A DNA stretch of 17,485 bases from Bacteroidota bacterium (GCA_021796135.1 JAJYOQ010000028.1:1-17485); one strand, 5' to 3'; positions 1 through 7,905 are shown, counted from the first letter of the stretch. A program made the numbers and translations. Notes: generated by a model from the sequence alone, not told the origin.

Positions 1-51
1 ACCCTGTCTAACAAGAAGCGGATTTTCTCTTATTAACTTAATATCCAACAT
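1..51 (-). CDS. serS: Seryl-tRNA synthetase, N-terminal fragment (cut by window edge)
   Basis: The minus strand from 51 down to 1 reads MLDIKLIRENPLLVRQG, 17 codons with no stop before the edge. This matches the start of bacterial seryl-tRNA synthetases (family pattern M-L-D-x-K-x-I-R-E-N-P-x-x-V), the first strand of the tRNA-binding coiled-coil arm region. The ATG is preceded by GAGG (minus strand, positions 60-57) with 5 nt spacing, which supports this start. SerRS charges tRNA-Ser with serine in the cytoplasm. It begins 69 nt after the leuS stop on the same strand, with no hairpin terminator seen between, so the two are probably co-transcribed. The identification rests on 17 residues only, but the pattern is distinctive. 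Confidence 0.8.
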   Translation of the reverse strand, partial: MLDIKLIRENPLLVRQG

Positions 52-120
52 TAAAACCTCAAATATTTAAAAAGAATATAATTTTAAAGGAAATACTATC
101 TCCTATTTCGTTTTGTATTT

Positions 121-2589
121 TTAATTCACCACAATATTATAAATTTTATTTTTAACAAAGATTTCTTTTACAATTTTTTTATCCTCTAAATACTTAATTA
201 CTTTTTCGTCATTCATTAGGATCTTTTTCAAAGTATCCTGTTCAGTATTAATAGGAACTTGAATAGTAGTTCTTAATTTTCCGTTAATTTGTATAGCGAT
301 GTTTACAGAATCTTCAACAATTGCTGTATAATCAGGCTCATACCAATTATTTTTCACAAATATAGATTCTTTATGTCCTATAATTTCAAGGCATTCTTCT
401 GCTAAATGAGGAGCTATTGGAGCAAGCATAACTCCGAACCTTTCCAAGGCATAGGATTGTAAATTAGCAGAGCATTTATCAATATTTTTAGTAAGCTCAT
501 TTAGAAGCTCCATCATTGCCGCAATTGCCGTATTAAATCGGAAATTATTTATTTCTTCATCAAATTTTTTGATAGTTTGGTTTGTTTTTCTATAAACAGA
601 TTTTTCTTCAATGCTTAAGAACGAGACATCAAAATTAGATTTTTGATGTGCATCCTGAAACAACCCGGAAAATCTATTGAACAATTCATAGGTACGCTGC
701 ACAAATCTATCAGTACCGGAAATCCCTTTATCACTCCAGTCCCCTCCAAGTTCATAAGGACCCATAAACATCAGATAAAGTCGAAAAACATCCGAACCAT
801 ATTTTGAAGTAAGCTCATCAGGATTAACTACATTGCCTTTAGATTTCGACATTTTTGCACCAGAATTAGTTATTGTACCCTGGTGAATCAGCTTTTTAAA
901 TGGTTCATTGGAATTAGTAAATCCAATATCCCTTAAAAACTTATGAATAAACCTTGCATATAGGAGATGCATAGTCGCATGTTCTGCACCACCGACATAC
1001 ATGTCCACAGGTGTCCATTTATCAGCAAGATTTTTATCAAAGATCCCGTCACTAAAATTTGGATTTAAATATCTGAAATAATACCAGGAAGAGTCAACAA
1101 AGGTATCCATAGTATCAGCATCACGTTTTGCAGGGGATCCACATTTAGGGCATTTTACATTCATGAATAATTTATTCGAAGCTAGCGGAGATTCTCCCGA
1201 TGGATTAAACTCAACATCATAAGGCAATTCAACAGGTAAATCCTTTTCTTCTACCGGAATTTCCCCGCATTTTTCACAATGTATAATCGGAATCGGAGTT
1301 CCCCAATACCTTTGACGTGAAATTAGCCAATCTCTTAATCGGAAATTTATTTTTTTTCTGCCAAGGTTATTTTGCTCAAGATAATTAATTATTTCCGCGA
1401 TACAAGTATTTGAGTCCATACCATTGAATGAACCGGAGTTGATCATTTTACCGGATTCTGTATATGCAGATTCCAACAAATCATCAGGTTCTGTACCGTC
1501 TTTCAAAATTACTTTTCGAATATTCAAATTAAATTTAGCAGCAAATTCAAAATCTCTTTCATCATGGGCAGGAACAGCCATTACGCAGCCGGTACCATAA
1601 GTCAGCAAAGCATAATCAGCAATCCAAATAGGGATTTTCTCACCATTAACAGGATTTATAGCAAAGCTACCTAATGGAACACCTGTTTTTTCTTTAGTTG
1701 TAGAGGTACGTTCAATTTCAGTTAGTGATTTTATTGAATCCAGATATTTATCCACATCTTTTTTAAATTTAATCCGGGTAAGTTTCGGAACTAAAGGATG
1801 TTCCGGAGCAATAACTAAATAGGTTACACCAAAAAGTGTATCCGGTCTAGTTGTAAAGACGGTTATTACTTCATCACTTTCCTCAACTTTAAATTTAACC
1901 TCAGCGCCAGTGCTTTTACCAATCCAATTTCTCTGCATAGTTTTGGTCTTTTCTGGCCAATTAATCTCGTCCAGCCCTTTAAGAAGTTCTTCTGCATAAT
2001 CAGTAATTTTAAAAAACCACTGAGTAAGATTTTTTTGTACAACAAGCGTCCCGCATCTTTCGCAGGTGCCGTCGCTTTGAACCTGTTCATTTGCTAAAAC
2101 AGTTTGATCTTTTGGACACCAATTAACAGGGGCATTCTTTCTATAAGCCAATCCTTTTTTATAAAGCTGGAGAAATAACCACTGATTCCATTTATAATAA
2201 GCCGGGACACAAGTCATTAATTCAGAATCCCAGTCGTACATACATCCCATTTTCTTTAATTGCTGACGAATATCATTAATATTTGTTATAGTGCTATCGA
2301 AGGGATGAACTCCGGTTTTAATAGCATAGTTTTCAGCGGGAAGACCAAAGGCATCATAACCCATTGGTTCAAATACGTTAAAACCTTTTAATTTTTTATA
2401 CCGGGCCCATGTATCAGTAGGACCATAATTATACCAATGTCCGCAATGTAGTTTTGCACCTGATGGATAAATGAACATTACCAGCGTATAAAGCTTCTTA
2501 TCAGTATCCGATAGATTTGTCTGATAAATTTTATTATTCTGCCAAAAGTTCTGCCATTTAGTTTCTATTTCCTGAAAGGGATATCGCAT
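121..2589 (-). CDS. leuS: Leucine--tRNA ligase
   Basis: Class I synthetase that activates leucine with ATP and charges tRNA-Leu in the cytoplasm. At 822 aa it is a full-length bacterial LeuRS. Visible parts: the ATP-binding HIGH motif as HCGH (residues 48-51); a zinc-type cysteine cluster near 158-180 (CPKD...CERCG); the CP1 editing domain with its threonine-rich TTRPDTLFG stretch and the YGTGCVMAVPAHDERD stretch, whose aspartate is needed for editing in characterised enzymes; a second zinc-like cluster (HCEKCG...CPKCG); DTFVDSSWYY; the KMSKS loop (579-583); then the anticodon-binding and C-terminal domains. The start MRYPFQEIETKWQ fits the family N-terminus. No clear Shine-Dalgarno lies upstream of the ATG. 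It reads towards serS 69 nt downstream and is divergent from the GH92 gene. The cysteine within the HIGH motif is uncommon; hydrophobic residues are usual there. Confidence 0.98.
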   Translation of the reverse strand: MRYPFQEIETKWQNFWQNNKIYQTNLSDTDKKLYTLVMFIYPSGAKLHCGHWYNYGPTDTWARYKKLKGFNVFEPMGYDAFGLPAENYAIKTGVHPFDSTITNINDIRQQLKKMGCMYDWDSELMTCVPAYYKWNQWLFLQLYKKGLAYRKNAPVNWCPKDQTVLANEQVQSDGTCERCGTLVVQKNLTQWFFKITDYAEELLKGLDEINWPEKTKTMQRNWIGKSTGAEVKFKVEESDEVITVFTTRPDTLFGVTYLVIAPEHPLVPKLTRIKFKKDVDKYLDSIKSLTEIERTSTTKEKTGVPLGSFAINPVNGEKIPIWIADYALLTYGTGCVMAVPAHDERDFEFAAKFNLNIRKVILKDGTEPDDLLESAYTESGKMINSGSFNGMDSNTCIAEIINYLEQNNLGRKKINFRLRDWLISRQRYWGTPIPIIHCEKCGEIPVEEKDLPVELPYDVEFNPSGESPLASNKLFMNVKCPKCGSPAKRDADTMDTFVDSSWYYFRYLNPNFSDGIFDKNLADKWTPVDMYVGGAEHATMHLLYARFIHKFLRDIGFTNSNEPFKKLIHQGTITNSGAKMSKSKGNVVNPDELTSKYGSDVFRLYLMFMGPYELGGDWSDKGISGTDRFVQRTYELFNRFSGLFQDAHQKSNFDVSFLSIEEKSVYRKTNQTIKKFDEEINNFRFNTAIAAMMELLNELTKNIDKCSANLQSYALERFGVMLAPIAPHLAEECLEIIGHKESIFVKNNWYEPDYTAIVEDSVNIAIQINGKLRTTIQVPINTEQDTLKKILMNDEKVIKYLEDKKIVKEIFVKNKIYNIVVN

Positions 2590-2704
2590 AATATTTATTC
2601 AAATAATTAAAAAATTAAATATAAATTTACCGAAATCATGAGGTAATTCAAATATTATGTCACTTTCGAGTGAGCAAGGATAAGAATAGCGCGGAAAGCA
2701 TCAA

Positions 2705-2732
2705 TTTTGAATTATGAATGTTGAATTTTGAA
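2705..2732. repeat. Short tandem heptamer repeat, 4 units (consensus TTTTGAA)
   Basis: The units are TTTTGAA (2705-2711), TTATGAA (2712-2718), TGTTGAA (2719-2725) and TTTTGAA (2726-2732). All keep the TGAA end, with one change in each of the two middle units. The next bases (TGAAACA) break the period. It lies between two divergent genes, about 115 nt upstream of the GH92 gene's leftmost bases. The seven-base period is directly visible; any role is unknown. Confidence 0.7.
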
Positions 2733-2851
2733 TGAAACAAAATGGAATTTATAATAAATATTTCTTTCTTTTATTAAAGAATAACAATATTTTAATTAGG
2801 GATTAATAGAATACTTTATCAAGACAATACTTTTGAAGTTTTTTTTACACC

Positions 2852-2855
2852 GGAG
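2852..2855 (+). promoter_or_regulatory. Ribosome binding site deciding the GH92 start
   Basis: GGAG lies 10 nt before the ATG at 2866. An in-frame TTG at 2833 would add 11 residues (MKFFLHRRNEI) ahead of the signal peptide, would lie upstream of this site, and has no purine-rich sequence of its own. The ATG also gives a normal secretion signal, so 2866 is preferred. Confidence 0.55.
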
Positions 2856-2865
2856 AAATGAAATA

Positions 2866-5217
2866 ATGAAGACTATAAATTCTTTTATATTATTTTTTAT
2901 CACAATAAGCGGATTATTTTTAATTCAAAATAGTGCACTAGCACAAAAGAAAATTGTTAATTTAGTTGATTATATTAAGCCTATAATAGGTACAGAAGGA
3001 GAAGGAAATGTATATCCCGGACCAGTAGCACCGCATGGTATGGTTCAGCTAGGTCCTGATACTGACAGGAGAAATTGGGAAACAGCATCCGGATATGAAT
3101 ACGATGATAGTGTTATAATTGGTTTCAGTATGCAGCATTTGAGCGGGACCGGAATACCGGATTTAGGGGACTTTTTAATAATGCCGTCAATCGGCAATTT
3201 GAAATTTGTACCGGGAACAGTAGAAAAAAAATCACCAAACGGAGATATAAGCTATTATCAAGATCCGGATTCAGGATATTGTATTTCATATTCGCATAAG
3301 AATGAAATAGTTAAGGCAGGATATTATTCTCTTAAGCTTCCAAATAATATCCTGGTCGAACTAGCAGCAACTGAAAGAGCCGGTATATTAAAGTTTACTT
3401 TCCCAAAGTCAGATAGCGCAAATATAATGATGGATTTGGCAGAGGTACTTCAATGGAAAGTAGTATGGTCAGATGTAAAATTCGAAAGCAAAACACTAAT
3501 CACAGGATTTCATTTAGTTAATGGGTGGGCTAAGGAAAGATATTTATATTTTGCAGCAAGGTATTCACGTCCTTATGATGAATTCGGCATTATGTTAAAC
3601 GGGAAACCAGTTATTTATAATACGCCAAGATTTAGGAGCAGGAAGGAAGCTACCGGTGCAGACATACAATATTTTACCCGTTATTCAACTAAAGAAAATG
3701 AAGTAATAATGATAAAAATTGGAATTTCAGCAGTTAGCACTGAAAATGCGCTGTTAAATCTAGACACTGAAATTCCGGGATGGGATTTTAACAAAGTAGT
3801 AGAAAATACTAGAGAAAAATGGAATAAAGCTATGCAGATGATGCAGATAGAAGGTTCTCAGGATGAAAAAGAAACCTTTTATACATCACTTTATCATGCA
3901 TTGCTAGTACCCACAATTTACGAAGACGTTAACGGACAGTATAGAGGGTTAGATGAAAATATTCATACTGCAAAGGGTTTTAATAACTATGCAATATTTT
4001 CTTTATGGGATACATTTAGGGCTGAACACCCGTTGTTTGTTTTATTGCAGCCGAAAAGAGATGCTGATATGATAAATTCTATGTTAGCACATTATGATCA
4101 AAGTGTTGAACATATGCTTCCGATATGGTCCTTAAATAATAATGAGACATGGTGTATGATAGGTTATCATGCAGTTTCTGTAATTGCGGATGCGATTATG
4201 AAAAATGTGAAAGGTTTTGATTATGAACGCGCTTATAATGCAATGAAAACTACTGCTATGAATCCTAATTATGATAATGTTATGGAATATGCTAAAATAG
4301 GTTATGTCCCATTTGACAAAGAAAATGAATCGGTTTCGAAAACTTTAGAATATGCCTACGATGATTATTGCATTGCGCAAGCGGCTAAAAAGCTAGGCAA
4401 ATTTGAAGATTATAAATATTTTACGAAAAGGTCAATGTCATATAAAAATATTTTTGATCCATCAACAAAATTAATGCGGGGGAAAGATTCTCACGGTAAT
4501 TGGCGAACCCCATTTTTTCCGCATGAATATATCGATGATATGAACAAAAGAGATATAACAGAAGGCACTAATTGGCAATATACCTGGTTTGTTCCTCAAG
4601 ATGTGCAGGGATTAATTAATTTAATGGGAGGTAAGGAATATTTCTCCGAAAAACTAGATACCCTATTTATGGAAAAAAGTTCAGAAAATATTGCTCAAGG
4701 TACATCAGATATATTAGGCAGAATAGGCGAATATTGGCATGGTAATGAACCATCACATCATATTACATATCTATATGATTTTGCCGGAGAGCCATGGAAA
4801 ACCCAGGAATTAGTTAGAAAAATTGAAACAACTTTTTATGGAAATAAACCAAATTCATTAAGCGGTAATGATGACTGCGGGCAAATGTCAGCCTGGTATT
4901 TATTTAACACGATGGGTATATATCCGTTTTGTCCAAGCAATAACTATTATATGATAGGCACTCCATGCGCAAGAAAAGTGACAATGAAATTAGGAAACGG
5001 AAAGATTTTTACAACCGAGGCAGTTAATTTTTCTAAAGAAAATGTTTACATTCAATCAGTTAAGCTCAATGGAAAAGACTTGGATAAAACATTTATTACT
5101 TATGACTCGATTATAAATGGAGGAAAACTTGTATTCATTATGGGAGATAAACCGAATAAAAAATGGGGTACAGCTGCTGATAGCGCTCCTATTTCTAAAA
5201 ATTCTATTGGAGATTGA
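2866..5217 (+). CDS. Secreted GH92-family alpha-mannosidase
   Basis: Predicted exo-acting, calcium-dependent, inverting alpha-mannosidase that trims mannose from N-glycan or mannan chains, acting in the periplasm or outside the cell. From the ATG at 2866 it is 783 aa, the usual GH92 size. Residues 1-27 form a signal peptide (lysine, long hydrophobic stretch, ALA-Q cleavage site); no lipobox cysteine is seen. Family hallmarks follow in order: GNVYPGPVAPHGMVQLGPDT (48-67), GFSMQHLSGTG (86-96), SLWDTFRAEHPL (379-390), EGTNWQYTWFVPQDV (566-580), HGNEPSHH (625-632), GNDDCGQMSAWY (667-678) and GIYPFCP (684-690). By comparison with characterised Bacteroides GH92 enzymes, Glu566 is the likely general acid and Asp669/Asp670 the likely base region. 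Linkage preference cannot be assigned. It stands alone, with no SusC/SusD or other glycoside hydrolase in the window. Confidence 0.95.
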   Translation: MKTINSFILFFITISGLFLIQNSALAQKKIVNLVDYIKPIIGTEGEGNVYPGPVAPHGMVQLGPDTDRRNWETASGYEYDDSVIIGFSMQHLSGTGIPDLGDFLIMPSIGNLKFVPGTVEKKSPNGDISYYQDPDSGYCISYSHKNEIVKAGYYSLKLPNNILVELAATERAGILKFTFPKSDSANIMMDLAEVLQWKVVWSDVKFESKTLITGFHLVNGWAKERYLYFAARYSRPYDEFGIMLNGKPVIYNTPRFRSRKEATGADIQYFTRYSTKENEVIMIKIGISAVSTENALLNLDTEIPGWDFNKVVENTREKWNKAMQMMQIEGSQDEKETFYTSLYHALLVPTIYEDVNGQYRGLDENIHTAKGFNNYAIFSLWDTFRAEHPLFVLLQPKRDADMINSMLAHYDQSVEHMLPIWSLNNNETWCMIGYHAVSVIADAIMKNVKGFDYERAYNAMKTTAMNPNYDNVMEYAKIGYVPFDKENESVSKTLEYAYDDYCIAQAAKKLGKFEDYKYFTKRSMSYKNIFDPSTKLMRGKDSHGNWRTPFFPHEYIDDMNKRDITEGTNWQYTWFVPQDVQGLINLMGGKEYFSEKLDTLFMEKSSENIAQGTSDILGRIGEYWHGNEPSHHITYLYDFAGEPWKTQELVRKIETTFYGNKPNSLSGNDDCGQMSAWYLFNTMGIYPFCPSNNYYMIGTPCARKVTMKLGNGKIFTTEAVNFSKENVYIQSVKLNGKDLDKTFITYDSIINGGKLVFIMGDKPNKKWGTAADSAPISKNSIGD

Positions 5218-5255
5218 ATATAAATTTTTTAAGTTGATCATAGATTTAAAGTAAA

Positions 5256-5271
5256 AGAATGTATGCATTCT
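5256..5271. other. Inverted repeat downstream of the GH92 gene
   Basis: AGAATG-TATG-CATTCT forms a perfect 6-bp stem with a 4-nt loop. It is nested inside a second, offset inverted pair, GATTTA (5243-5248) and TAAATC (5271-5276), that could extend the hairpin with a bulge. It lies 39 nt after the GH92 stop and 70 nt before the sensor-kinase gene. There is no following T-run, so it is a poor intrinsic terminator. An operator or weak 3' end is possible. Confidence 0.35.
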
Positions 5272-5341
5272 AAATCAATTTTAAGTTTGAAATTAACATT
5301 AAACTTCAAATTGAATTCACAATAAATTAATTTCATATAAT

Positions 5342-7015
5342 ATGCTTATTTTATCAAGCTTATTTAAAGAAATAGCAGTTTTTCTTGTTATTGCCTACCT
5401 ATTTAGCAAAACACCAATTTTTAGACTACTTCAAACTAATGATTTTAAGTTAAGAAACTTTTTAGCTCTTTATTTATTTTTTAGCTCCATGGCTATTATC
5501 GGTACTTATCTTGGAGAACCTATAGAGGGAGTCATTGTTAATAACAGAATTATCGGAGTAATGATAGCAGGGTTAATTGGCGGCCCTGTATTAGGTTTAG
5601 CAGTAGGAATTACTGCCGGAATTCATAGATATTTTATGGGCGGATTTACTGCTTTACCGATTGCAATATCAGCTATTGTCGAAGGATTGTTTGCAGGCTT
5701 AGTACATCAATATTTCTTAAAAAGAAATAAACATGAAAGAGTTTTTGATCCCGATATTGCATTCGCAACTACCCTAATTTCCGAATTATTGCAAATGGCA
5801 ATAATAATTTCCATAATGAGACCTATACAGCAATCAATTTCTTTAGTAAAATTGATAGCCATACCAATGATTATTTCAAATTCACTAGGTACAGCTTTGA
5901 TAATGAGTCTTTTTAAGGATCAGAGATTAAATTATGATAAAATTGGTTCCACTTATTCAAAACAGGCATTAAGGATAGCAAAAAGAATTCTAGGAGAGTT
6001 GAGTAAAGGACTTAACAACAATTCTGCAGAAAGTATTGCTAATATCTTGCTTGAAGAAACTAGTGTAGGAGCAGTTGCAATAACTGACAAAGAAAATATT
6101 CTTGCATTTGTTGGAATTGGCAGAGATCACCATAGCCCCGGATCACCAATAGCATCTGACATCACAAAAGTTTCAATAAAAGAAAACCGAATTATGTTTC
6201 TGGACGGGAAAGATGAATGTTACCAATGTCCAATTTCTGATGATTGTTTATTATCGTCAGTTTTGGTTGTTCCAATGAGAATTAAAGATGAAGTAATTGG
6301 GACAATAAAATTATATGGGAAAAAGAATAGGTATTTCTTTAAAATCAATGAAACCCTAGGTAAAGGGATAGCAGAAATTGTTGGCAATCAGCTGTTAGCA
6401 TCAAGATATGAATACCAAAAAAATCTTTTAACCCGGGCTGAACTCAATTTAATTCAGGCACAAATAAAACCTCATTTTTTATTCAATACTATCAATACTA
6501 TTATTGCAATTAATAGACGTAATCCCGAAAAAGCGATAGATTTATTGATACATTTATCAAATTTCTTCAGAAAAATATTAAAAAGGAATGAAGACATTTC
6601 AACAATCAAGGAAGAGTTAGAGCACGTTAATTCATATCTTGAAATTGAAAAGGTTAGACTGCAGAATCATTTAAAAATAAATATTGATGTTGATGATAAT
6701 TTAATGGACATTAAAATTCCTACTTTCTCTTTTCAACCTTTAGTAGAAAATGCTATTAAACATGGGATCTCAACTTTGTTAGATAATGGTGAATTAGATA
6801 TCCGCATATTCAGAAACAACGGCTACATTCAAATAGAAATTGAAGATAATGCAGGGACATTTATAGTGAATAAAGATAATCCGGGTTTGGGGGTTAATAT
6901 TGTGGATAAACGAATCAAGAATTTAGCAGGCAGCGAATACGGAGTAAAAATTTATTGTGACGCCGATATAAAAACGGTGGCAACTATTTTATTACCAGCA
7001 GGAGGTGTGGCTTGA
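5342..7015 (+). CDS. LytS-family sensor histidine kinase (5TMR-LYT, GAF, HisKA_7/HATPase)
   Basis: Inner-membrane sensor kinase of 557 aa. Residues 1-190 are the multi-pass 5TMR-LYT receptor domain, including FSKTPIFRLL, the GEPIEGVIVNNRIIGVMIAGLIGGPVLG region (split here at 58-85) and the GFTALPIAISAIVEGLFAGL stretch (101-120). Residues about 205-355 form a GAF-like domain with a cysteine cluster (C293, C296, C302). The kinase core has the phospho-histidine H378 in QIKPHFLFNTIN and the N box PLVENAIKHG (467-475). LytS-type receptors include the pyruvate sensor BtsS of E. coli and LytS of Bacillus, so a small carboxylate is a reasonable ligand; the ligand here is inference. The stop overlaps the response regulator start by 4 nt, so the pair is translationally coupled. 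The N-terminus fits the family, although no good Shine-Dalgarno precedes the ATG. Confidence 0.94.
   Translation: MLILSSLFKEIAVFLVIAYLFSKTPIFRLLQTNDFKLRNFLALYLFFSSMAIIGTYLGEPIEGVIVNNRIIGVMIAGLIGGPVLGLAVGITAGIHRYFMGGFTALPIAISAIVEGLFAGLVHQYFLKRNKHERVFDPDIAFATTLISELLQMAIIISIMRPIQQSISLVKLIAIPMIISNSLGTALIMSLFKDQRLNYDKIGSTYSKQALRIAKRILGELSKGLNNNSAESIANILLEETSVGAVAITDKENILAFVGIGRDHHSPGSPIASDITKVSIKENRIMFLDGKDECYQCPISDDCLLSSVLVVPMRIKDEVIGTIKLYGKKNRYFFKINETLGKGIAEIVGNQLLASRYEYQKNLLTRAELNLIQAQIKPHFLFNTINTIIAINRRNPEKAIDLLIHLSNFFRKILKRNEDISTIKEELEHVNSYLEIEKVRLQNHLKINIDVDDNLMDIKIPTFSFQPLVENAIKHGISTLLDNGELDIRIFRNNGYIQIEIEDNAGTFIVNKDNPGLGVNIVDKRIKNLAGSEYGVKIYCDADIKTVATILLPAGGVA
7001..7005 (+). promoter_or_regulatory. 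Strong ribosome binding site for a TTG start
   Basis: GGAGG lies 6 nt before the TTG at 7012, inside the last codons of the sensor kinase. It supports TTG as the true start of the response regulator, with a TTGA start/stop overlap. Confidence 0.75.
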
Positions 7016-7725
7016 ATTTAAATGCAATAATTATAGATGATGAGTACAATGCCAGAGAAGAAATGGAATTTTTGTTGAAACAAACGGGATGTATTAATGT
7101 TTTAGAGAAATGCTCTAATGCAGTAGAAGGTATTAAAGCCATAAACTCTCTACGTCCTGATGTAATATTTCTTGATGTTCAGCTTCCCGGAATTGATGGA
7201 ATTAATCTATTATCAATGATTGATGTCTCGGTATTGCCAAGAGTAGTTTTTGTAACAGCTTATGACGAATATGCATTAGAAGCATTTGAGAAAAATGCAA
7301 TAGACTATTTATTAAAACCCGTAGAAAAGTTAAGATTAGAAAAAACTATTAACAAAATTAAAAATTCGATTCAACAGAATTCGAATCAAAAGATAAACTT
7401 GATGCCCTTAACCAAGATTCCTAGTGTTGGTGCAAATAAGGTCAAATTAATAGATGTTAATTGTATAGAATATGTTCATTCTGACGAAACCGGTGTCGCT
7501 ATTATATGCGCAGATAAAAAATACTTTACAGTCATTACGTTAAAGGTTTTTGAAAGCAGGACAAAATTATTCAGGTGTCATAAGCAATATTTAATAAACC
7601 CCGATAAAATCGATGAAATTATCTTTGATGAAAATTCAGCAGGCAAGATTAAAACAACTTCTCAACATTTAATACCAATTAGCAGGCATTACCTAAAAGA
7701 ATTAAAAGAGGAACTGGGTATTTAG
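7012..7725 (+). CDS. LytTR-family DNA-binding response regulator
   Basis: Cytoplasmic response regulator of 237 aa, the normal size for LytR/AlgR-type proteins. Residues 1-120 are the receiver domain: acidic pair D9-D10 in IIIDDEYNARE, phospho-acceptor D55 in VIFLDVQLPGIDG, VTAYDEYALEAF (81-92) and K102 in YLLKPVEK. Residues about 135-237 are a LytTR DNA-binding domain, with VKLIDVNCIEYVHSDETGV, the RCHKQYLINPDKIDEI segment and the SRHYLKELKE end typical of the family. Translation starts at TTG within the sensor gene's end, behind a GGAGG. It should be phosphorylated by the upstream kinase and bind direct-repeat operators. A perfect 21-bp-period repeat lies 22 nt past its stop, in front of the porin gene, making porin-satP-acs its most likely target. 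Confidence 0.95.
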   Translation: MNLNAIIIDDEYNAREEMEFLLKQTGCINVLEKCSNAVEGIKAINSLRPDVIFLDVQLPGIDGINLLSMIDVSVLPRVVFVTAYDEYALEAFEKNAIDYLLKPVEKLRLEKTINKIKNSIQQNSNQKINLMPLTKIPSVGANKVKLIDVNCIEYVHSDETGVAIICADKKYFTVITLKVFESRTKLFRCHKQYLINPDKIDEIIFDENSAGKIKTTSQHLIPISRHYLKELKEELGI

Positions 7726-7746
7726 GACATTCAATTTAATATTTAG

Positions 7747-7776
7747 TGCAACTTACACCCGATTATCTGCAACTTA
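7747..7776. promoter_or_regulatory. Candidate LytTR operator: two perfect 9-bp direct repeats, 12-bp spacer
   Basis: TGCAACTTA occurs at 7747-7755 and again at 7768-7776, with 12 nt between, a period of 21 bp (two helical turns). LytTR regulators (AgrA, AlgR, BtsR, YpdB, VirR) bind paired direct repeats of about 9 bp separated by about 11-13 bp. On the other strand each unit reads TAAGTTGCA, which contains the GTT core of the general LytTR consensus. It lies between the regulator gene and the porin gene, about 196 nt before the porin ATG. The repeat is directly visible; its assignment to this regulator is inference. I saw no second copy elsewhere in the window. Confidence 0.65.
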
Positions 7777-7880
7777 AACTTCATTATTGCCTCATAGTTA
7801 ATGATTCATTGTATTAACAAAATAAAGGTCATAATTTGTTATTGAATATGTTATAAAATTCAAGACAGCCAAATAAGAAA

Positions 7881-7905
7881 TATAATTAGTGTTTCAGTAA
7901 TACTG
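7881..7905 (+). promoter_or_regulatory. Candidate promoter region of the porin-satP-acs genes
   Basis: A perfect -10 match, TATAAT, is at 7881-7886. A second weaker box, TATAAA, is at 7852-7857. Neither has a good -35 at 16-18 nt, which would fit an activator-dependent promoter with the direct repeats upstream. Just downstream is a small palindrome CAGTA-A-TACTG (7895-7905). The leader to the ATG at 7972 is about 80 nt if the first box is used. In DNA this AT-rich, chance TATAAT boxes are common. Confidence 0.3.

Larger units (their letters stand above)
2590..2865. other. Divergent intergenic region between leuS and the GH92 gene
   Basis: This 276-nt AT-rich gap must hold the promoters of leuS (leftward) and the GH92 gene (rightward). 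I could not pick a convincing -35/-10 pair for either. The middle holds a more GC-rich island (about 2658-2700) bounded by CTTTC and GAAAG, immediately followed by a four-unit heptamer repeat (2705-2732). No open frame or RNA gene is recognisable. The island plus repeat looks like a remnant of a dispersed intergenic element, but that is inference. Confidence 0.5.

Noticed and set aside
2833..2865. An upstream TTG start adding 11 residues to the GH92 protein
   Set aside because: The extra residues (MKFFLHRRNEI) precede an already complete signal peptide, and the GGAG at 2852-2855 fits the ATG at 2866, so the longer form is unlikely.
5230..5238. TAAGTTGAT upstream of the sensor-kinase gene, similar to the TAAGTTGCA operator unit
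   Set aside because: It matches seven of nine bases but has no partner 21 bp on either side, so it does not have the paired-repeat layout required.
5336..5341. A perfect TATAAT directly before the ATG of the sensor-kinase gene
   Set aside because: A transcript from it would start after the ATG at 5342. The family N-terminus (FSKTPIFRLL preceded by a first helix) needs that ATG, so the box is probably chance in AT-rich DNA.
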